64,000 bases of DNA from assembly GCA_025504975.1 (NCBI GenBank), contig JANUWI010000005.1, forward strand, positions 992,001 through 1,056,000. Reading direction: 5' to 3'. A model generated the notes under the pieces. That model saw only the letters and a list, made by a program, of their open reading frames with translations. It had not been told where the DNA came from and made no database searches. Source of the DNA: Plenodomus lindquistii. Its lineage: Eukaryota > Ascomycota > Dothideomycetes > Pleosporales > Leptosphaeriaceae. This document shows positions 1-11,614 of the stretch, piece by piece; position 1 is the first letter of the stretch; each line of letters opens with the position of its first letter. The position numbers and the translations under genes are program-made.

Positions 1-1472
1 TTTGCAGTGACGAGCTCACTAATGTTCTTCTCCGTCTCGTCCTCGGTCAGATCCAGGAGCTCGGTCAGGCGCGGAATCTGGATGCGAGTGTAGTACTTGG
101 CGACGACGCGGACGTTGTGCTCGATGACGCGCTTTCGCAGGTCTTGCCACCTCTGGAAAGCCTTGGGGTCGTCTGAGTCGTCCTTCTCCGCGTCGAAGAC
201 GTCGGTCTCTGTAAGGTGGGGGCCAAATTGCTTGGCTACCATGGGCCACCTCATGAGTTCGGGTACGGTAAACAGCTTGACAAGCTGTGCGTCTTGTGGG
301 ATCTGCGAGTTTCGCGAGTCGCGTTGTATGCGGTGGATCAGGTCAGACTGCTCATTGTCGTAGGGGGCGAGGATGATGAAGTAGATGACGCGCTGGAGGA
401 CCTGCAATATTGTCAGTAATAGATCGGTGCGCATGTGAGCGGAGAGCATACCGCTTGAAGCTTCTTGGGGTCTTCCTCCACCGCCTCAGTGTCAAGCACT
501 TGACGGTAGTGCTTGCAGACGTCCAAGTACTTGTTGTCGTGCTTCGCGAGGGTGATCTGCTGCTCGTAGAACCTAAGCTTCAGATCCGTCACATCATCCT
601 CAGGCTCAATCGGCGGGTCATCGACACTCCTGGTCTTCTCCTTCTCTTCGCGCTCCTTCTGCTCCTTCTCGAGTTGCTCCGCCGACTTCTTTGGTCTTCG
701 CGCAAAGTACTTTGTGCTAACCTTCCTGCTCAAGATACCGGCCTGTGTCCAGTCGCCCTTTTCTATGCAAAGCGATACTTGTTGTAGGATGAACTCGGTC
801 TTCTCTCGTCGGGTCATGGAGCCAAAGGTCTCGACTTGGAGTTCGCAGAGGATGTCCGTGGCCGCATTGATGTCGCCTTGCTCCTTCTTGATGTTGGACA
901 ATATCCGAGTGACGCGAGCTCGCTCAACTTCGACGAAGATCTGTCATGGGGTTAGTCGACTCCCTTCCATGGCTTCCATTACGCGCTTACCTTGCCCTCG
1001 GTGACGGTTCGTAACGTCTCGATGACGGAGAGCTTGGTCTCGAGGTTTGGTGTGTCATCCAAGAAGCCCATGACGGTCTGCACCATCTTGGTCGTGGCCT
1101 GTTTCAGCTGTCCATGCTTCTTGGAGAGGAGCAGGACCTGCTCGTTCATCAGGTTCCAATCACCCGCATTCTTGGCTATTGTGACGATGGCGACAATGAC
1201 TCGGGACGTGGACGCAAGATCTGACGCCTAGAAAAGGTGAGTATGTGGTCGTGTGCGCATCATGTGGTGGCTGTGTACCTGGCGCGTCTTCTTCTCGAGC
1301 GTGAGCAGCTGGTCAATTCCAGCCTGTGCATTGTTCTACGTTGGGTGTTATTACAACTCCTTCGTCGGCATAGGCTCCCACATACTGCGCCTAGCTTCTC
1401 TGCCTCCGGAATGGCCGCATCTGCCTCCTTGGTAAAGTCCTTGTCGGCCTTGAGCACCTCTCCGCTGGACAT
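1..1472 (-). CDS. RPN5: 26S proteasome regulatory lid subunit Rpn5 (PSMD12), 3' end outside window
   Basis: Non-ATPase lid subunit of the 19S regulatory particle of the 26S proteasome, which degrades ubiquitinated proteins. The frame opens at the ATG on 1472 (MSSGEVLKADKDF). After removal of introns near 1340-1393, 1228-1278, 945-990 and 402-455 it reads continuously: NNAQAGIDQLLTLEKKT, then FLDDTPNLETKLSVIETL, then RRPKKSAEQLEKEQKE, then VLQRVIYFIILAPYDNEQSD and TRIQIPRLTELLDLTEDE. This order of helical repeats leading into a PCI domain is the Rpn5 pattern. About 420 residues are present; the family is usually a little under 500, so only the end of the PCI/winged helix is missing, because the window ends there. 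No frame damage is seen. Identification is by family recognition and is very secure; the exact splice sites are inferred. Confidence 0.95.
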
Positions 1473-1785
1473 GGTGGCGGCGGGGTTGTGACGGTGTCTT
1501 TATCGCGGGATTAAGAAAGTTGTGGTGACCTCAGCTGGTTCTCGTGAGAGGTATGGGAGGTAGAGGCGATAGAAACGGTTCGGTGTGGCGCACTTTGTGT
1601 TGTTTGGCTGTGTACTGCAGCCCATTAGTGATGTAGAGCAACTCGCGGGACACGCATGGGCCAACCGCGCTAGGATCAACGATGCACCGAAGAGCTTCAC
1701 ACGAAGGTGATCAACTCATGACATAGCTTCATTCTCCATGTCAAAGTTCTTTATTCTCTTCCTGAACCCGAAGCTTACGAAGCCG

Positions 1786-3986
1786 TCAGAAGCCATCGCC
1801 GAATCTCAAGTTGACACCTGCTCCATAGCCACTTCCAGGCCCATTGAACCCACCGCGGCTACCATACGGGCCTCCGTACTGACCTGGAACCTGTCCTGGA
1901 TTCCTGGATTCTATCTTCTCTGGGACATATGTTGCACCGTACTTCTTCAATGCCGCCTGTAGGGAGGGCAGTATTGGGGCAATCTCCAAGATCTCGCCTT
2001 GTATCGTTGCACCCATCAAGGGATTATGCATATCACGTGCCGTCCACAGTGGCTCATAGTGCTCCTTAGCCCATCGTTCTGTGACTTCCAACATCGTGTT
2101 ACTGTTGGCGCGAAAGTGCTTCTCTACTACCTCCTTCCACAGGACAGGTACATGCTGCGCATAGTGCAATAAATTGCACTTGACTGTGTGGCCACGTACA
2201 AGCCGATTCATCGACTTTGATATTGCTGCTTGCTGTCCTACATGCAATAGCATGGGCTCGTTGCCCAATGGTTCTTCGCAAAAGATCATGGCCTGGACAC
2301 TGATTAGTACTTGCAAGATTGTGGACTGATTGGGTTGCCAGTCCTCGCCCTTGGCTCCGCTCAGCCATGTTCCGAGAAGTGAGAGACAAACTGCTGCCTA
2401 TCAGCGTTAACGCTTCGAGATATGTGCAGATGACTTACCTTTGCCATCGTGACGGTGCAAGTTTGGGTTGATTACCTGCTGACAGGCTGTGGGATACCGA
2501 TAGAACATTTGCGGAGGTTTGTATGGAAACTCTGTGCCACAGAAAAGATCGAATTCGTACATGCCATTTTCATATGGCGTACCCTGGGGCCCGATGATCA
2601 GGATACTGCTTCCGTCAGGTCATTATCTATCACATCCACGATACAATACTTGCGTCATACAGTCCAGCCTCGACATCGCATGCTTGACATAGATTCCATC
2701 AGACAATCCCGTCTTAAGCGTCGTTATCTCAGTGATCAACCTCCTTATTCTTCCCGGTCGCGAGGTGTGCATCATATTTGCCTGCTGCGCATAATGGTAT
2801 CTTGGCCAGAGCTCCTTGTCCGGTACTTCTACCACAGAGCTGTTGCTTGCGTCGGGACCACCACGATTACGCTGTTGTGCAAACCACTCTTCAACCCTCA
2901 GATGAGTGGACAAATCCGAGATCTCCCGACAACGCCAAAGCATGTCCTGACCTCGTTTGTCCTGAAACTCGCGCCGATTATTCAACGCCCCTCGCATCAT
3001 CATGTCGCTCTGGATGTTAAGTCGCTGCAGCCCATCCGCAAGTGAAGACGCTCTCTCCGTTATTCTAGGCAGCGATCCTTTGAACGACAAGCTCAGGAGA
3101 TTCTCGTTCCGTGGCAAGACAATCCTCTCGCTGAAGATGACATCGTCCTTGGATACTGTATGTACGCCAACACGCTTTAGGAAGTTGATCAAAGCCATGT
3201 AAAGCTCCTTCCGCTGCGTCGCATTGTCCAAGCTATCATTCCTCAGCAACTCGGCCGCCCTATCCAGAATCTTACTATGCACCAGCATCGACACCGCCGC
3301 CCTGGGTGGCTGTACATCGAAACTGCCAGAATTCTTATCATGATGCGGCGATGGACACAGCATCGCGAGCGCCGAAAAAACCGCAGTATCGAAATGATCA
3401 ATCTGTCTTTCAGCGCTCTCAGCTCGCTCTCGCGGTTGCGAGTCCACTGCCGGTCGACCTCCAAAGAAAGACGTGTAGGGACTTCTGCCACTGTTGTTGT
3501 ATCCCACGCCACCACTTGCAGATCTCGTGCTCACCTGACCACTTGTCGAGGCATCACGGCGTTGTCGATCACAGTAGACTTGGTCAAAGCCACACAGCAT
3601 GACCCAGACGAGGAACAAGCGGCCGCGACTACAACACCAGCTCATTTTGAAGCTGCCCACGTCGCGCTCGACTGGTGTTCCTGAGCGACCGAGACAGGCG
3701 ATACATGTTGATTTTGAGCAGGTTTTGCACTGGATTTGGGAGGAGATTGCTGGCGTATGGGGTTAGCAGAGGAGTTTTTTGGAATTGGGACGAGCTTACG
3801 GGTTTTGTTGAGCCAGCTCTGGAAGAGAGACTCGACGTCTTTGCTGCTATGCAAGAAGGCTGTGTTGCAGCCGGAACAGTTTCTGCCAGTAATGTAGGTC
3901 GCGAAGTCGCTGTAGGTTTCGAAGGATGGGGTTGCGCCTGCTGTTACTGTCAGCTTCAAAATCTTTTGTAACGCAGCATCGCTCAC
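1786..3986 (-). CDS. Large ubiquitin-conjugating enzyme (E2, UBE2O/BIRC6/UBE2Z-like) with Cys-rich N-terminus
   Basis: E2 that would accept ubiquitin from E1 on a catalytic cysteine. The UBC core is C-terminal. It reads LIIGPQGTPYENGMYEFDL, then FPYKPPQMFYRYP, NPNLHRHDGKVCLSLLGTW (catalytic Cys in VCLSLLGTW) and LISVQAMIFCEEPLGNEP, the pattern of the large E2s UBE2O, BIRC6 and UBE2Z. The start at 3986 gives MSDAALQKILKL. Removing a GT-AG intron at 3750-3799 joins the N-terminus in frame and reveals clustered cysteines: C37-x2-C40, then C70-x2-C73-x4-C78-x2-C81 and CC at 101-102, resembling zinc-binding modules of RBR ligases. The middle (LVHSKILDRAAELL, FLKRVGVHTVSKDDV) is helical and unassigned. 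A further intron, 2606-2653, needs a GC donor; another lies at 2391-2438. The C-terminal tail is Gly-rich (YGGPYGSRGGFNGPGSGYG). E2 activity is near certain; ligase-like activity is only inferred. Confidence 0.9.
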
Positions 3987-4304
3987 TCACGTGGCCCGCC
4001 GGCATAGTTTTCATTACTCATTCAAAACTGTGGCGATGAGAGTGTATATGGCGGTAGCTATAGAGCAAGGCTCAGAGCGCGTACGTGCGAGTTTCGTAGC
4101 TAAGTTTTACTCACTGATGTGGCCTTCACCTATGGCACAAGTGTGCAATGAACACATGCTCCGATATACGGCACAAACCAGCAACAGTACGCTGGACCCA
4201 AACCCGTCACATTCTACCTTCTACGTTGAATCATTCCCAACATTGATGTATAAAAAGCGTTTGCCAGGCTTCAACAACGTTACGAACTGCCCTCTGCATC
4301 ATCA

Positions 4305-5111
4305 TCATTGACAGTCCTCACAAACACTCCCATCAGGATTCCTCTTCACTTCCTTCTCCTCTTTCTCAACAGCGACTGGCTTCCCCTCATCAATCTTCCC
4401 AACCTTTACCCCCGCCTCATCAACAGCCCCCTTCTTCTTCCCCCCTTTATCCGAATGTCCCAAATCCCTCTTCGGATCAATACAATCCCTCACTTTCTGC
4501 TTGAGTACCTTTGTCTCTGTTGTGCAATTAGCTTGGGGTTTCATCTCTACACCCACACAAACACGAATTTCCCTCCCTATGCACTCCCCATTTCTTAATC
4601 TTACATCACCCCACAAATACCCAGAGAAGAACGAAATAGTGATAGTGACGACGTACCAGGAAACCCCCCCTCAGTCTTCCGATCCCAAAGAAGTACCTTT
4701 TGTACTTTTACCTCTACATCTTCTCCACCCTCTTCCTCCCCATCTTCCTCTTTCACAGGCACATATGTCAAATGTACCTGGAATAAACCGCCCGTACTGG
4801 GAATGAGTGCGATTTCACCAATTTGCGTTCCGAATGTTGATAGTAGTTCTTGGCCAAACTATTCCTCGTTTTGGTGAGTGTTTTATTTTATTTTCAAGTT
4901 TAGTATTTATGGTGGGGTTGGAAGAGGGGATTGCGGTGTGTATGTGTATGTGTATGTGTGTGTGATTGGCTGATGGGATTGTAGTGGAGGAGATGGGAGA
5001 CGGGAGACGTACGTAGGCGGCGCGTAACATCCATTTACATTGTATGCAGTAGGATATTGCTACGCGGGGGAGATTGACAGGCTGTTCGGACTGGGGATGT
5101 GGTGATGACAT
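4305..5111 (-). CDS. Rdx family (SelW/SelT/SelH-like) thioredoxin-fold protein
   Basis: Small redox-type protein of the Rdx family, the fungal counterpart of selenoprotein W, with cysteine in place of selenocysteine. The N-terminus PRVAISYCIQCKWMLRAAY carries the CxxC motif at residues 22 and 25. Two introns are inferred. The first, about 4862-5019, follows LRAAY and resumes at FGQELLSTFGTQIGEIAL. The second, about 4515-4661, joins LLWDRKTEGGFP to ETKVLKQKVRDCIDPKRDL. WDRK-x-GGFPE-x-K-x-LKQ-x-(V/I)RD is the conserved C-terminal signature of the fungal family. The spliced product is about 170 residues, with a Lys/Glu-rich tail ending in a second CxxC (VCEDCQ). No signal peptide is evident. The substrate is unknown for the family; a thiol-redox role is inferred from the CxxC. 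Confidence 0.88.
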
Positions 5112-5587
5112 TCTTTTGCGAATTGGATGGTGGGATTGATTGGTTGGTTGATGATGGGTTGATCTGGTGAATCGCGGAGCTTATCGATAGGCGTGCGTCA
5201 TACTCGCGTTTACTTCATGAAGGCAGATGGTGTCATTCCAGTTGGCCAACTTGACAAGAGTACGTGAAGGTGAAGGATTGTTGAGGATGGAAGTCATTCC
5301 TGGGGGTGAGTATCAAAAGTCACAGTGCAAGATCCTGTTTGGGTGCGCTGAAAGTGTGGATTGCAGCCTGCGCCCCACCTCAGAGGCCCGTCTATATATA
5401 CCGGTACCAGATGCCCGCCCTCTGCCTATGCAATACTCCAAACCTCCTATACTCTTTACTATGACGCTCGTAGTGACTGGTCATGGAGACCGTCCACTCC
5501 GACTACCATTTCAGTCCAAGCTAGAATCGAATCTATGGATATCATAATGAAGAAGAAAAAAAGGGTGTCAAACAAGAGTGTCTAACC

Positions 5588-7425
5588 TCATGCTTTCTCT
5601 TTCTCCTTCTTCTTCTCCTTCTTGTCGTGGTGGTGCTTCTCGTGCTTTGCGTCCTTCTTCGCTGCGGCCTCTGCCATAAGTTGTTCGAATGCCATAAAGT
5701 CGCCCTCTTCTTCGGGATCGCGCTCAGCCTGTCCATGTTAGTCTCAAGATGCCATGCTCGACTTTGGGTAAAACACACCTTTTGAAACATCTCTCCGATG
5801 ATCATAAGCGCATGCGCACGCTCCACCCTCTTCTCAAGTTTGACCTTCTTATCATTGAGAACAGCATCGCATACATCTCTCAACACGCTCTGAATCTCAA
5901 ATTTGCTGCCTCGCCACGCGGCTGCGAGAATCTTGCCTGTGACCTTCTTTTCATACTCTGCTTTCTTCTCGTCTGTCCATGCGTCACCACCTTGCTCTTC
6001 CATCTTGGCCATCTCCTCCATAGTCAGCTGGGCGTCAATGGCGGCCGACATAGTCGACCATGTGTCCTTGACGAGTGTGCCCTTGTCCTTGATGCGTGAG
6101 AAGAAGCCTGAGATACCGAGAAACTTTTGTGATTTGAGGAAAGAGGACGCCTTCATGACATATGTCGTACCAATGGCGTGGAGGATCTCAAGACCAAAGG
6201 ACTCCATCTTGAGGTTCTCAATCTCGAGATTGATCTTTTGCTTGAATGCAGCGGTGACATCGGATGCCTTGTCTGTCTCGGTCCATACGGAAATGCGGTC
6301 AGCCAGTTTCTTAGCGAGGTTTGCGACGCGCTCGTCTCGGATCTTCTTGCGCTCCAGCTCGTAAGCCGCAAGCTCTTCCCGCTGCTCTTTGGTCAAGCCA
6401 GCCTTCTTTTTCTCCTTTGCTCGTAGCTCCTTCTCCGCGTCTGTCATGCCTGCTGCCTCCATGCGTGCCTCTTCTTCCGACTTGTCCATGATCGCCGCTC
6501 GGATGGGAAGGCCGCGAGGCTTCGGTGTACTAGCGCCAGACGGTGGTGATGCAGCACCGGCTGTAGTAGAAGGGTCGGTCGCGGTCTCAGCATAGACTGG
6601 TGGAGGTACGGCATATGCAGGTGGTGCATCGGCGGCGTGAGCACCGGCGCGCTCTGCTGCGGCTTCAGCCTCCTTTGCTTTGGCGGCGGCACTCGGGGAT
6701 GAGGCGCCGGGCACAGCGGGCGGTGGAGAGGTACCAGCGGTGGCAGTCGATGAGCCTGCAGCAGCCGCAGCCGCAGGACTGGCTCCCTCGGCTTGGGCTT
6801 GGGCAGCCTGTTCTTCCTCCATTTCGCGCATGGAGATCTCCATGGTCTTGTTCAGATCCTTCATGAGCGAGATCTCACCGATCCTGTGCGTGTTAGCAAG
6901 TGTCCCTGGTGTGATCGGCCGTAGCTACGCAGAAGATGAACATACCAGTCCACGAAGGCCTCTCCACCAAAGATCATGGTGAAGAACTCCGAGGGGTCCT
7001 CTGCAGTGTGTTAGCGATATGGCTGTCTGACAAAACCCCATGCAAGCATACCAAACCCACTGCTGGGCATCGCACCCTCCTTTCCATACTTGTCGTATGC
7101 TGCGCGCAGCTGGTCGTCGCTGAGTATTTGGTATGCCTCTCCAATCTGTCATCGTGTGAGCCCCGCTATTGCTAGTCGCATGGAATGGCTGCCCAAACGC
7201 CAGACTTGTGAACAAGAACACACCTCTTGGAATTTCGCGTGCGCAGTCTCGTCACCGGGGTTCTTGTCTGTCTTCTGTCAGGCCTGATGTCGTCCGAGGT
7301 GAGATTTTGCGCGGCATACCCGGGTGCAGTTTGATCGCGAGCTTGCGGTAAGCCTTCTTGATTTCGAGTTCAGACGCTGTCGGCGGAACGCCCAGGGCGT
7401 CATAGTATGCAGTCTCCACGACCAT
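5588..7425 (-). CDS. DnaJ/Hsp40 co-chaperone, Caj1/Djp1 type (J domain plus DnaJ-X domain)
   Basis: J-protein that stimulates an Hsp70 ATPase. Caj1 and Djp1 of yeast are the nearest named relatives; Djp1 acts in peroxisomal and mitochondrial protein import. The start at 7425 gives VVETAYYDALGVPPTASELE, the first J-domain helix. The HPD motif is interrupted by an intron: CACCCGG before it and ACAAGAACCCC after it restore HPDKNPGDE. Later exons read FQE, IGEAYQILSDD and YDKYGKEGAMPSSGF, then EDPSEFFTMIFGGEAFVDW. There is no Gly/Phe-rich linker or zinc finger. An Ala/Pro-rich low-complexity stretch (about 6540-6800) is followed by a DnaJ-X domain (ADRISVWTETDKASDV, then LHAIGTTYVMKASSFLKSQK). 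A last intron at about 5729-5776 leads to a Lys/His-rich tail ending KKEKEKA. An upstream in-frame ATG at 7521 would add a hydrophobic leader, but the 7425 start matches the family. Confidence 0.92.
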
Positions 7426-8047
7426 GATTGCGAACACTAGGAATACGAAGAGGAAAGGGTGAGTAGGGAAAAACGAGACGTTGTGTTGGGCGCGCGTCGG
7501 TAGATTGCATGTGCCCGGCATAAAAGTGGCTTAGGCACCAAGCCACTTGAGCCGACGTCACCGGGCTAGTTTGCCTTCACGGCCCATTGCTTTCGCGGGG
7601 CTTTGCGTATGCCTAGACCACTTTGCACAACCCCTTGCTCATGTGTTTGATATGCTACGTTGGAGATACTAAACGGTTCGAAGACATTTTCACATCAATG
7701 GGCAGAATAATTACATGCATATTTTCATTCATAGACATGTCAGATGTAAGAGCTACCCATCAAGCTCATCGCGCCCATCCATCTCCACGTAATCATCATT
7801 GTGGTCCATCCATGGATCTCTCACGTAAGGAGAAGCCGTACCTATCGCCGCCCATGCAGACGCCATGCTAGAAATCCAACCCTGATCATGAACCGGTAGA
7901 CGGAATACTTTTAGCTCAGCCAGGTGTAGTAAAAGGATGGGAAGCGCAATCAAGGAAATGGTGTGCACCGTGGTGTACAAGAACGGGCGGGAAAAGTCGC
8001 GATTGCCGTGTTGTTGTTCGTTGTTACGGTGTGATGGCCGTAAATGC

Positions 8048-8925
8048 CTAGACCGTAAACTTGGCCTTCGCACGCGTGCTACCAGCATGGGCTGCATCGG
8101 TGTGACCGGAAAACTCGACGGCTTCGTTATCCTTGAGCTGCAGCGCCTGCTTGAACCGCTTTCCAATCTTCTGTAGGATCTCCTTTCCTTGTTCCGCAGT
8201 CCTGCCCTTGCCCTGCTCGCCGGGAAGAGCACGGCCTACGGATCGTGTCCAGAGACCAATACGGTAGAAGCCTCGCCTAACGTTGACGACCACACCCATG
8301 ACTTCGTTGTCATCCTCATCCTCAAGGTTCTCGCCAATGGCCGCAAGCATGACGTGCAGCCACAGAGCATCAATATTGATGGCCTTCTTGTCCTTGAATT
8401 GGAACGCCCACTTGCCACCGTGCTTGTTCTGAGAGTCTTCCCACTCTGGCCGTACGCCCTTCTTGAAGAGATGGTAGTCGGACTTGAGCGCAAGATCAGA
8501 TGTGGGGGTGATGTTGTTCTACAGAATGTCAGCTTAGTGAAACAACTGCATGGCCTGAGATACGACATACGTAGATACCCCAGAACTCCTCGACCGAGTC
8601 GAATGAGATGACCTCTTTCAGCAGCTCAGCCCAGTTGTCACCCTGCAACTATTAGCTCCTTCGTCTTCCAACATGCACTACCATTGCGGCGTACCTTGCC
8701 GCTCGGTGGCTTCGTGAACCACAGTGTCCATGTGTTCATAAGCGGGTGCTTGACGTTGAAGTTCTCGGCATCGTGGAACACCGTCCGGACCTCGCCGTCG
8801 GATGTGGGCGCAGTGCTTGACGACTTGTCCTGGCTCTCGCCGCTAGAGCCATCGGTGGGGGAGATTGGAATTGTGTCAAGCGGGACCTGCTGGTCGGGCT
8901 TGGGTGCAGTTGCGACGTCGGTCAT
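8048..8925 (-). CDS. eIF4E: Translation initiation factor eIF4E (mRNA cap-binding protein)
   Basis: Binds the 7-methylguanosine cap and eIF4G to recruit ribosomes to mRNA. The start at 8925 gives MTDVATAPKPDQQVPL, followed by an unstructured Ser/Asp-rich leader. The core begins at HPLMNTWTLWFTKPPSGK. After an intron it continues GDNWAELLKEVISFDSVEEF, then after a second intron WGIYNNITPTSDLALKSDYH, KKGVRPEWEDSQNKHGGKW and DALWLHVMLAAIGENLED. The spaced tryptophans, including those in HPLMNTWTLW, RPEWED and GGKWAF, are the cap-sandwich and eIF4G-contact signature. It ends ...AGSTRAKAKFTV just before 8048. Length is about 240 residues, somewhat longer than yeast eIF4E because of the N-terminal leader. 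No irregularity seen. Confidence 0.96.
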
Positions 8926-9639
8926 CGCGTTGGTACGTGTGGAGAAGGTAATGGAAAGGGTGTGACGCTGTTACAGGGCAAGAGATGCTTTCAACAATCG
9001 TGGATGGGCGTATGCGGAGGGGTGGAGGTGGGAGGATCCAGATGAAGGAGGGGTCGTTTTTGAAGTCGCGCCAGGCGAGCGTTCGGGTTAGGCAGTCGCG
9101 TGACAGTTCTGTCCGGTATTCAGCGGATGGTGGAAGGGTCGAGTCGGTGAATGGCGATTGCGGGCGGGTGTGAGTGTCTGCTTCTTGCGTCTATACATTG
9201 GAAGCGAGAAATTCGGCAGGCACAGCATCGGCCTTGGCACGCTAGTGTTTGCACGTTTCAGTGTCAAACATCTGGGCACAGGACGGGGACTTTGAACAGC
9301 AATGCAAAACAGCTGAAAGGATGATATTATGTTGTTTGAAGATTATGTCCCTGCCACCACTCTGAGTCAACCCCATCATGAGATTTTCTCCAAGTAGCCT
9401 CGTCGCCGAGCAAGGCGTGATTCAATATAAGCACTTCTCGGCCCAACAACCGCTATGGAGTAGCTGGAAGTGGAATTTGACATCCGTGCTGACGCATCAC
9501 GAGGATCAAACAATGAAGCCCTACAATTCTCTCGCAGAAAATGTATTAGTATTTCATAATCATAGATAGCCTCCAGGCAAGGGCCTTGTCCGCGTTGCTG
9601 TTGTACATATAAACGTGTCGGTAATCAGATCGAAAGCGC

Positions 9640-11283
9640 TCATAGCTCACTGTGCCCAGATTTGACGTGGACTTCTGTGACTTGCGCGGGGACCTTGTTG
9701 GCGTATCCCATGAGCTCACCCAGTTGTTGCTTGAACTCGTAATAGGCAATGTCGAAGCGAGCACCGGCCATCCACGCGACAAAGAGCTAGGAAAGCATTA
9801 GTTTTACGCATTTGCGAACGAAGATTGGAAGAGATATGGACTCACCATGAAGAAGGTGATTATGCCAACTGTACCTGCAACGGCTGCGATCATGTAGATG
9901 AGATCCCATCTGGCCTCTTCGTCTTCCTTCTTTTTCCTCTCTGCCTCTTCTACACTCGCAGGCGACTTCTTGTCTAGCGGCGGCTTTTGCGAAGGGAATA
10001 TTGACTCGATAAATTGCTCAATCTGAATAAGGATTAGCTTGAGCGAAGAGAGGCATCAAAACTTCCAAGACTTACCCGTCCGAGAGCGATGCTGATCTTC
10101 AGAAAGCTAGGATCGTGCGGGTTGTTCTTCTTCGCAATCTTGCGAGCAAATTTTCGGAATACTTCGCAGACAAGCTGCAGGTTCTGTGTTGACTCCACCA
10201 TGAGTTGGCAGGCCTCTCCCTTAGTGATCTTTACGTTCTTTTCGAAGATTTCGTAGTTTTGGAAGCAGGCATTTAGTGTTGCAATAGCCATTGATTGTGG
10301 GATAGCGCAGAAGTTGAACACACTTTGCTCTCGGATACCAGCGAGGTAGTAGAGGCAGTCGTCAGCGCGATTCAGCGCAGTGAGAATCATCTCTGAGCTT
10401 GTAGCCAGAGCCTTCTCCTTGTTCTCTGGCTTGAAAAGGTCCTCAAATTTGTCGACATGCTTAGACCAGATCTCCTTTGGCCAGAATCGTCGTCCATCAT
10501 CTAGGTCCTCCTTGATGTCACGAGTGATGTTGACCTGCTGGAGAAATTGGCCCATAGATTCCATGAGCTCAGGCTTCTTCAGTAGCGCTGCATTGGCAAG
10601 CCCGCCCTCAACGAACATTCGAGTGACGCCCTCGCCAACAAGGCCTGCCACATAATGGCAATACAGCTCGTAGTCTCTCACAGTGTTGACGCCGACGTTG
10701 TTGAATTCCGCATTATTTGCGTAGTCCGCCATTCCGTTCCCCATGCGCTTCGTGATGTCCTTTATGATTTCCTGGTAGGCTGGCTTGATCTTCTTGAACT
10801 CCTCGATGACCACGTTGAACTCGACCAGAAGCTGCCTGTCCTTCTCGTTGGGACCGTTCTCGGTGAATGTCCAGCCATCTTGGTCTAGGACGTCCTGGAA
10901 GTTACGCAGAATAGGCTCCTTCTTCTCCAACGGTATAGTCATGTCGTCTTCGACAGTGTCGAGGCCGCGCAAAATGAGGTAGAACAGTGTGACGGGAACC
11001 AGCAGTTCAGGATGTAGCTCCTTGATGACCATTGAAAAACTGCGACTGGTCATGTCAAGGAAATGGAAGCATCGCTTGAGTGACGCTGACTCCAGCGCTT
11101 CCTGACGTTCGTGTACGGGGTTGTGCCAGACCTTCCTATGTCCAGCGTTAGCATTGCTGCACACCATTTGCAAGACGTCATTGGGTGCAAACGTCTCCAC
11201 CCAATCAATTCTTACCATTGAATGATTGACCGTAGCTCGTTGGGGTGGAACAGGTGGTAGACGATGCTCGAAGGGCTCGGCAT
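9640..11283 (-). CDS. ERG9: Squalene synthase (farnesyl-diphosphate farnesyltransferase)
   Basis: Condenses two farnesyl diphosphates to squalene, the first committed step of ergosterol synthesis, at the ER membrane. The start at 11283 gives MPSPSSIVYHLFHPNELRSI. A GT-AG intron (about 11137-11214) completes IIQWKVWHNPVH, typical of fungal squalene synthases. The two Asp-rich Mg/diphosphate motifs are in ILRGLDTVEDDMTIP and NITRDIKEDLDDGRRFW. Other family blocks include CHYVAGLVGEGVTR and FNFCAIPQSMAIATL. Two further introns near 10026-10074 and 9788-9844 lead to the C-terminal anchor WDLIYMIAAVAGTVGIITFF, followed by FMLFVAWMAG. The last residues, HVKSGHSEL, end at the stop on 9640-9642. The product is about 460 residues, usual for the family. 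Confidence 0.96.
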
Positions 11284-11614
11284 ATTGGGCGGACTGGAAA
11301 AGGAGTCGCGAGCGTAGGCGGACAGTGGCGCAGACTTTGGCAGGCGCGTAGAGGTTGCACGACACCAATTATTACAGGAAGTCTTGAAGCTGGTACGACG
11401 ATAGCCGGAGTGAATTACCGTATACCAAGACGCGTGAGGGTGCAGGATGGAGCAACTATGCAGTAAGTTTCAGCAGAGCAAGTCCACCTCCGCTCCGCAG
11501 TTGGACCCTGGCGCTAGCGCAATCCCGCCATCCCACATTTAGAGCGATCTCCAGATTTGGTATTGCATCCTCAAGATACTTCGAATCAGTGCTTCAGTAA
11601 GGCCAGCTTATGAC

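Noticed and set aside
413..787. Plus-strand leucine-rich frame
   Set aside because: Antisense shadow of the Rpn5 exon.
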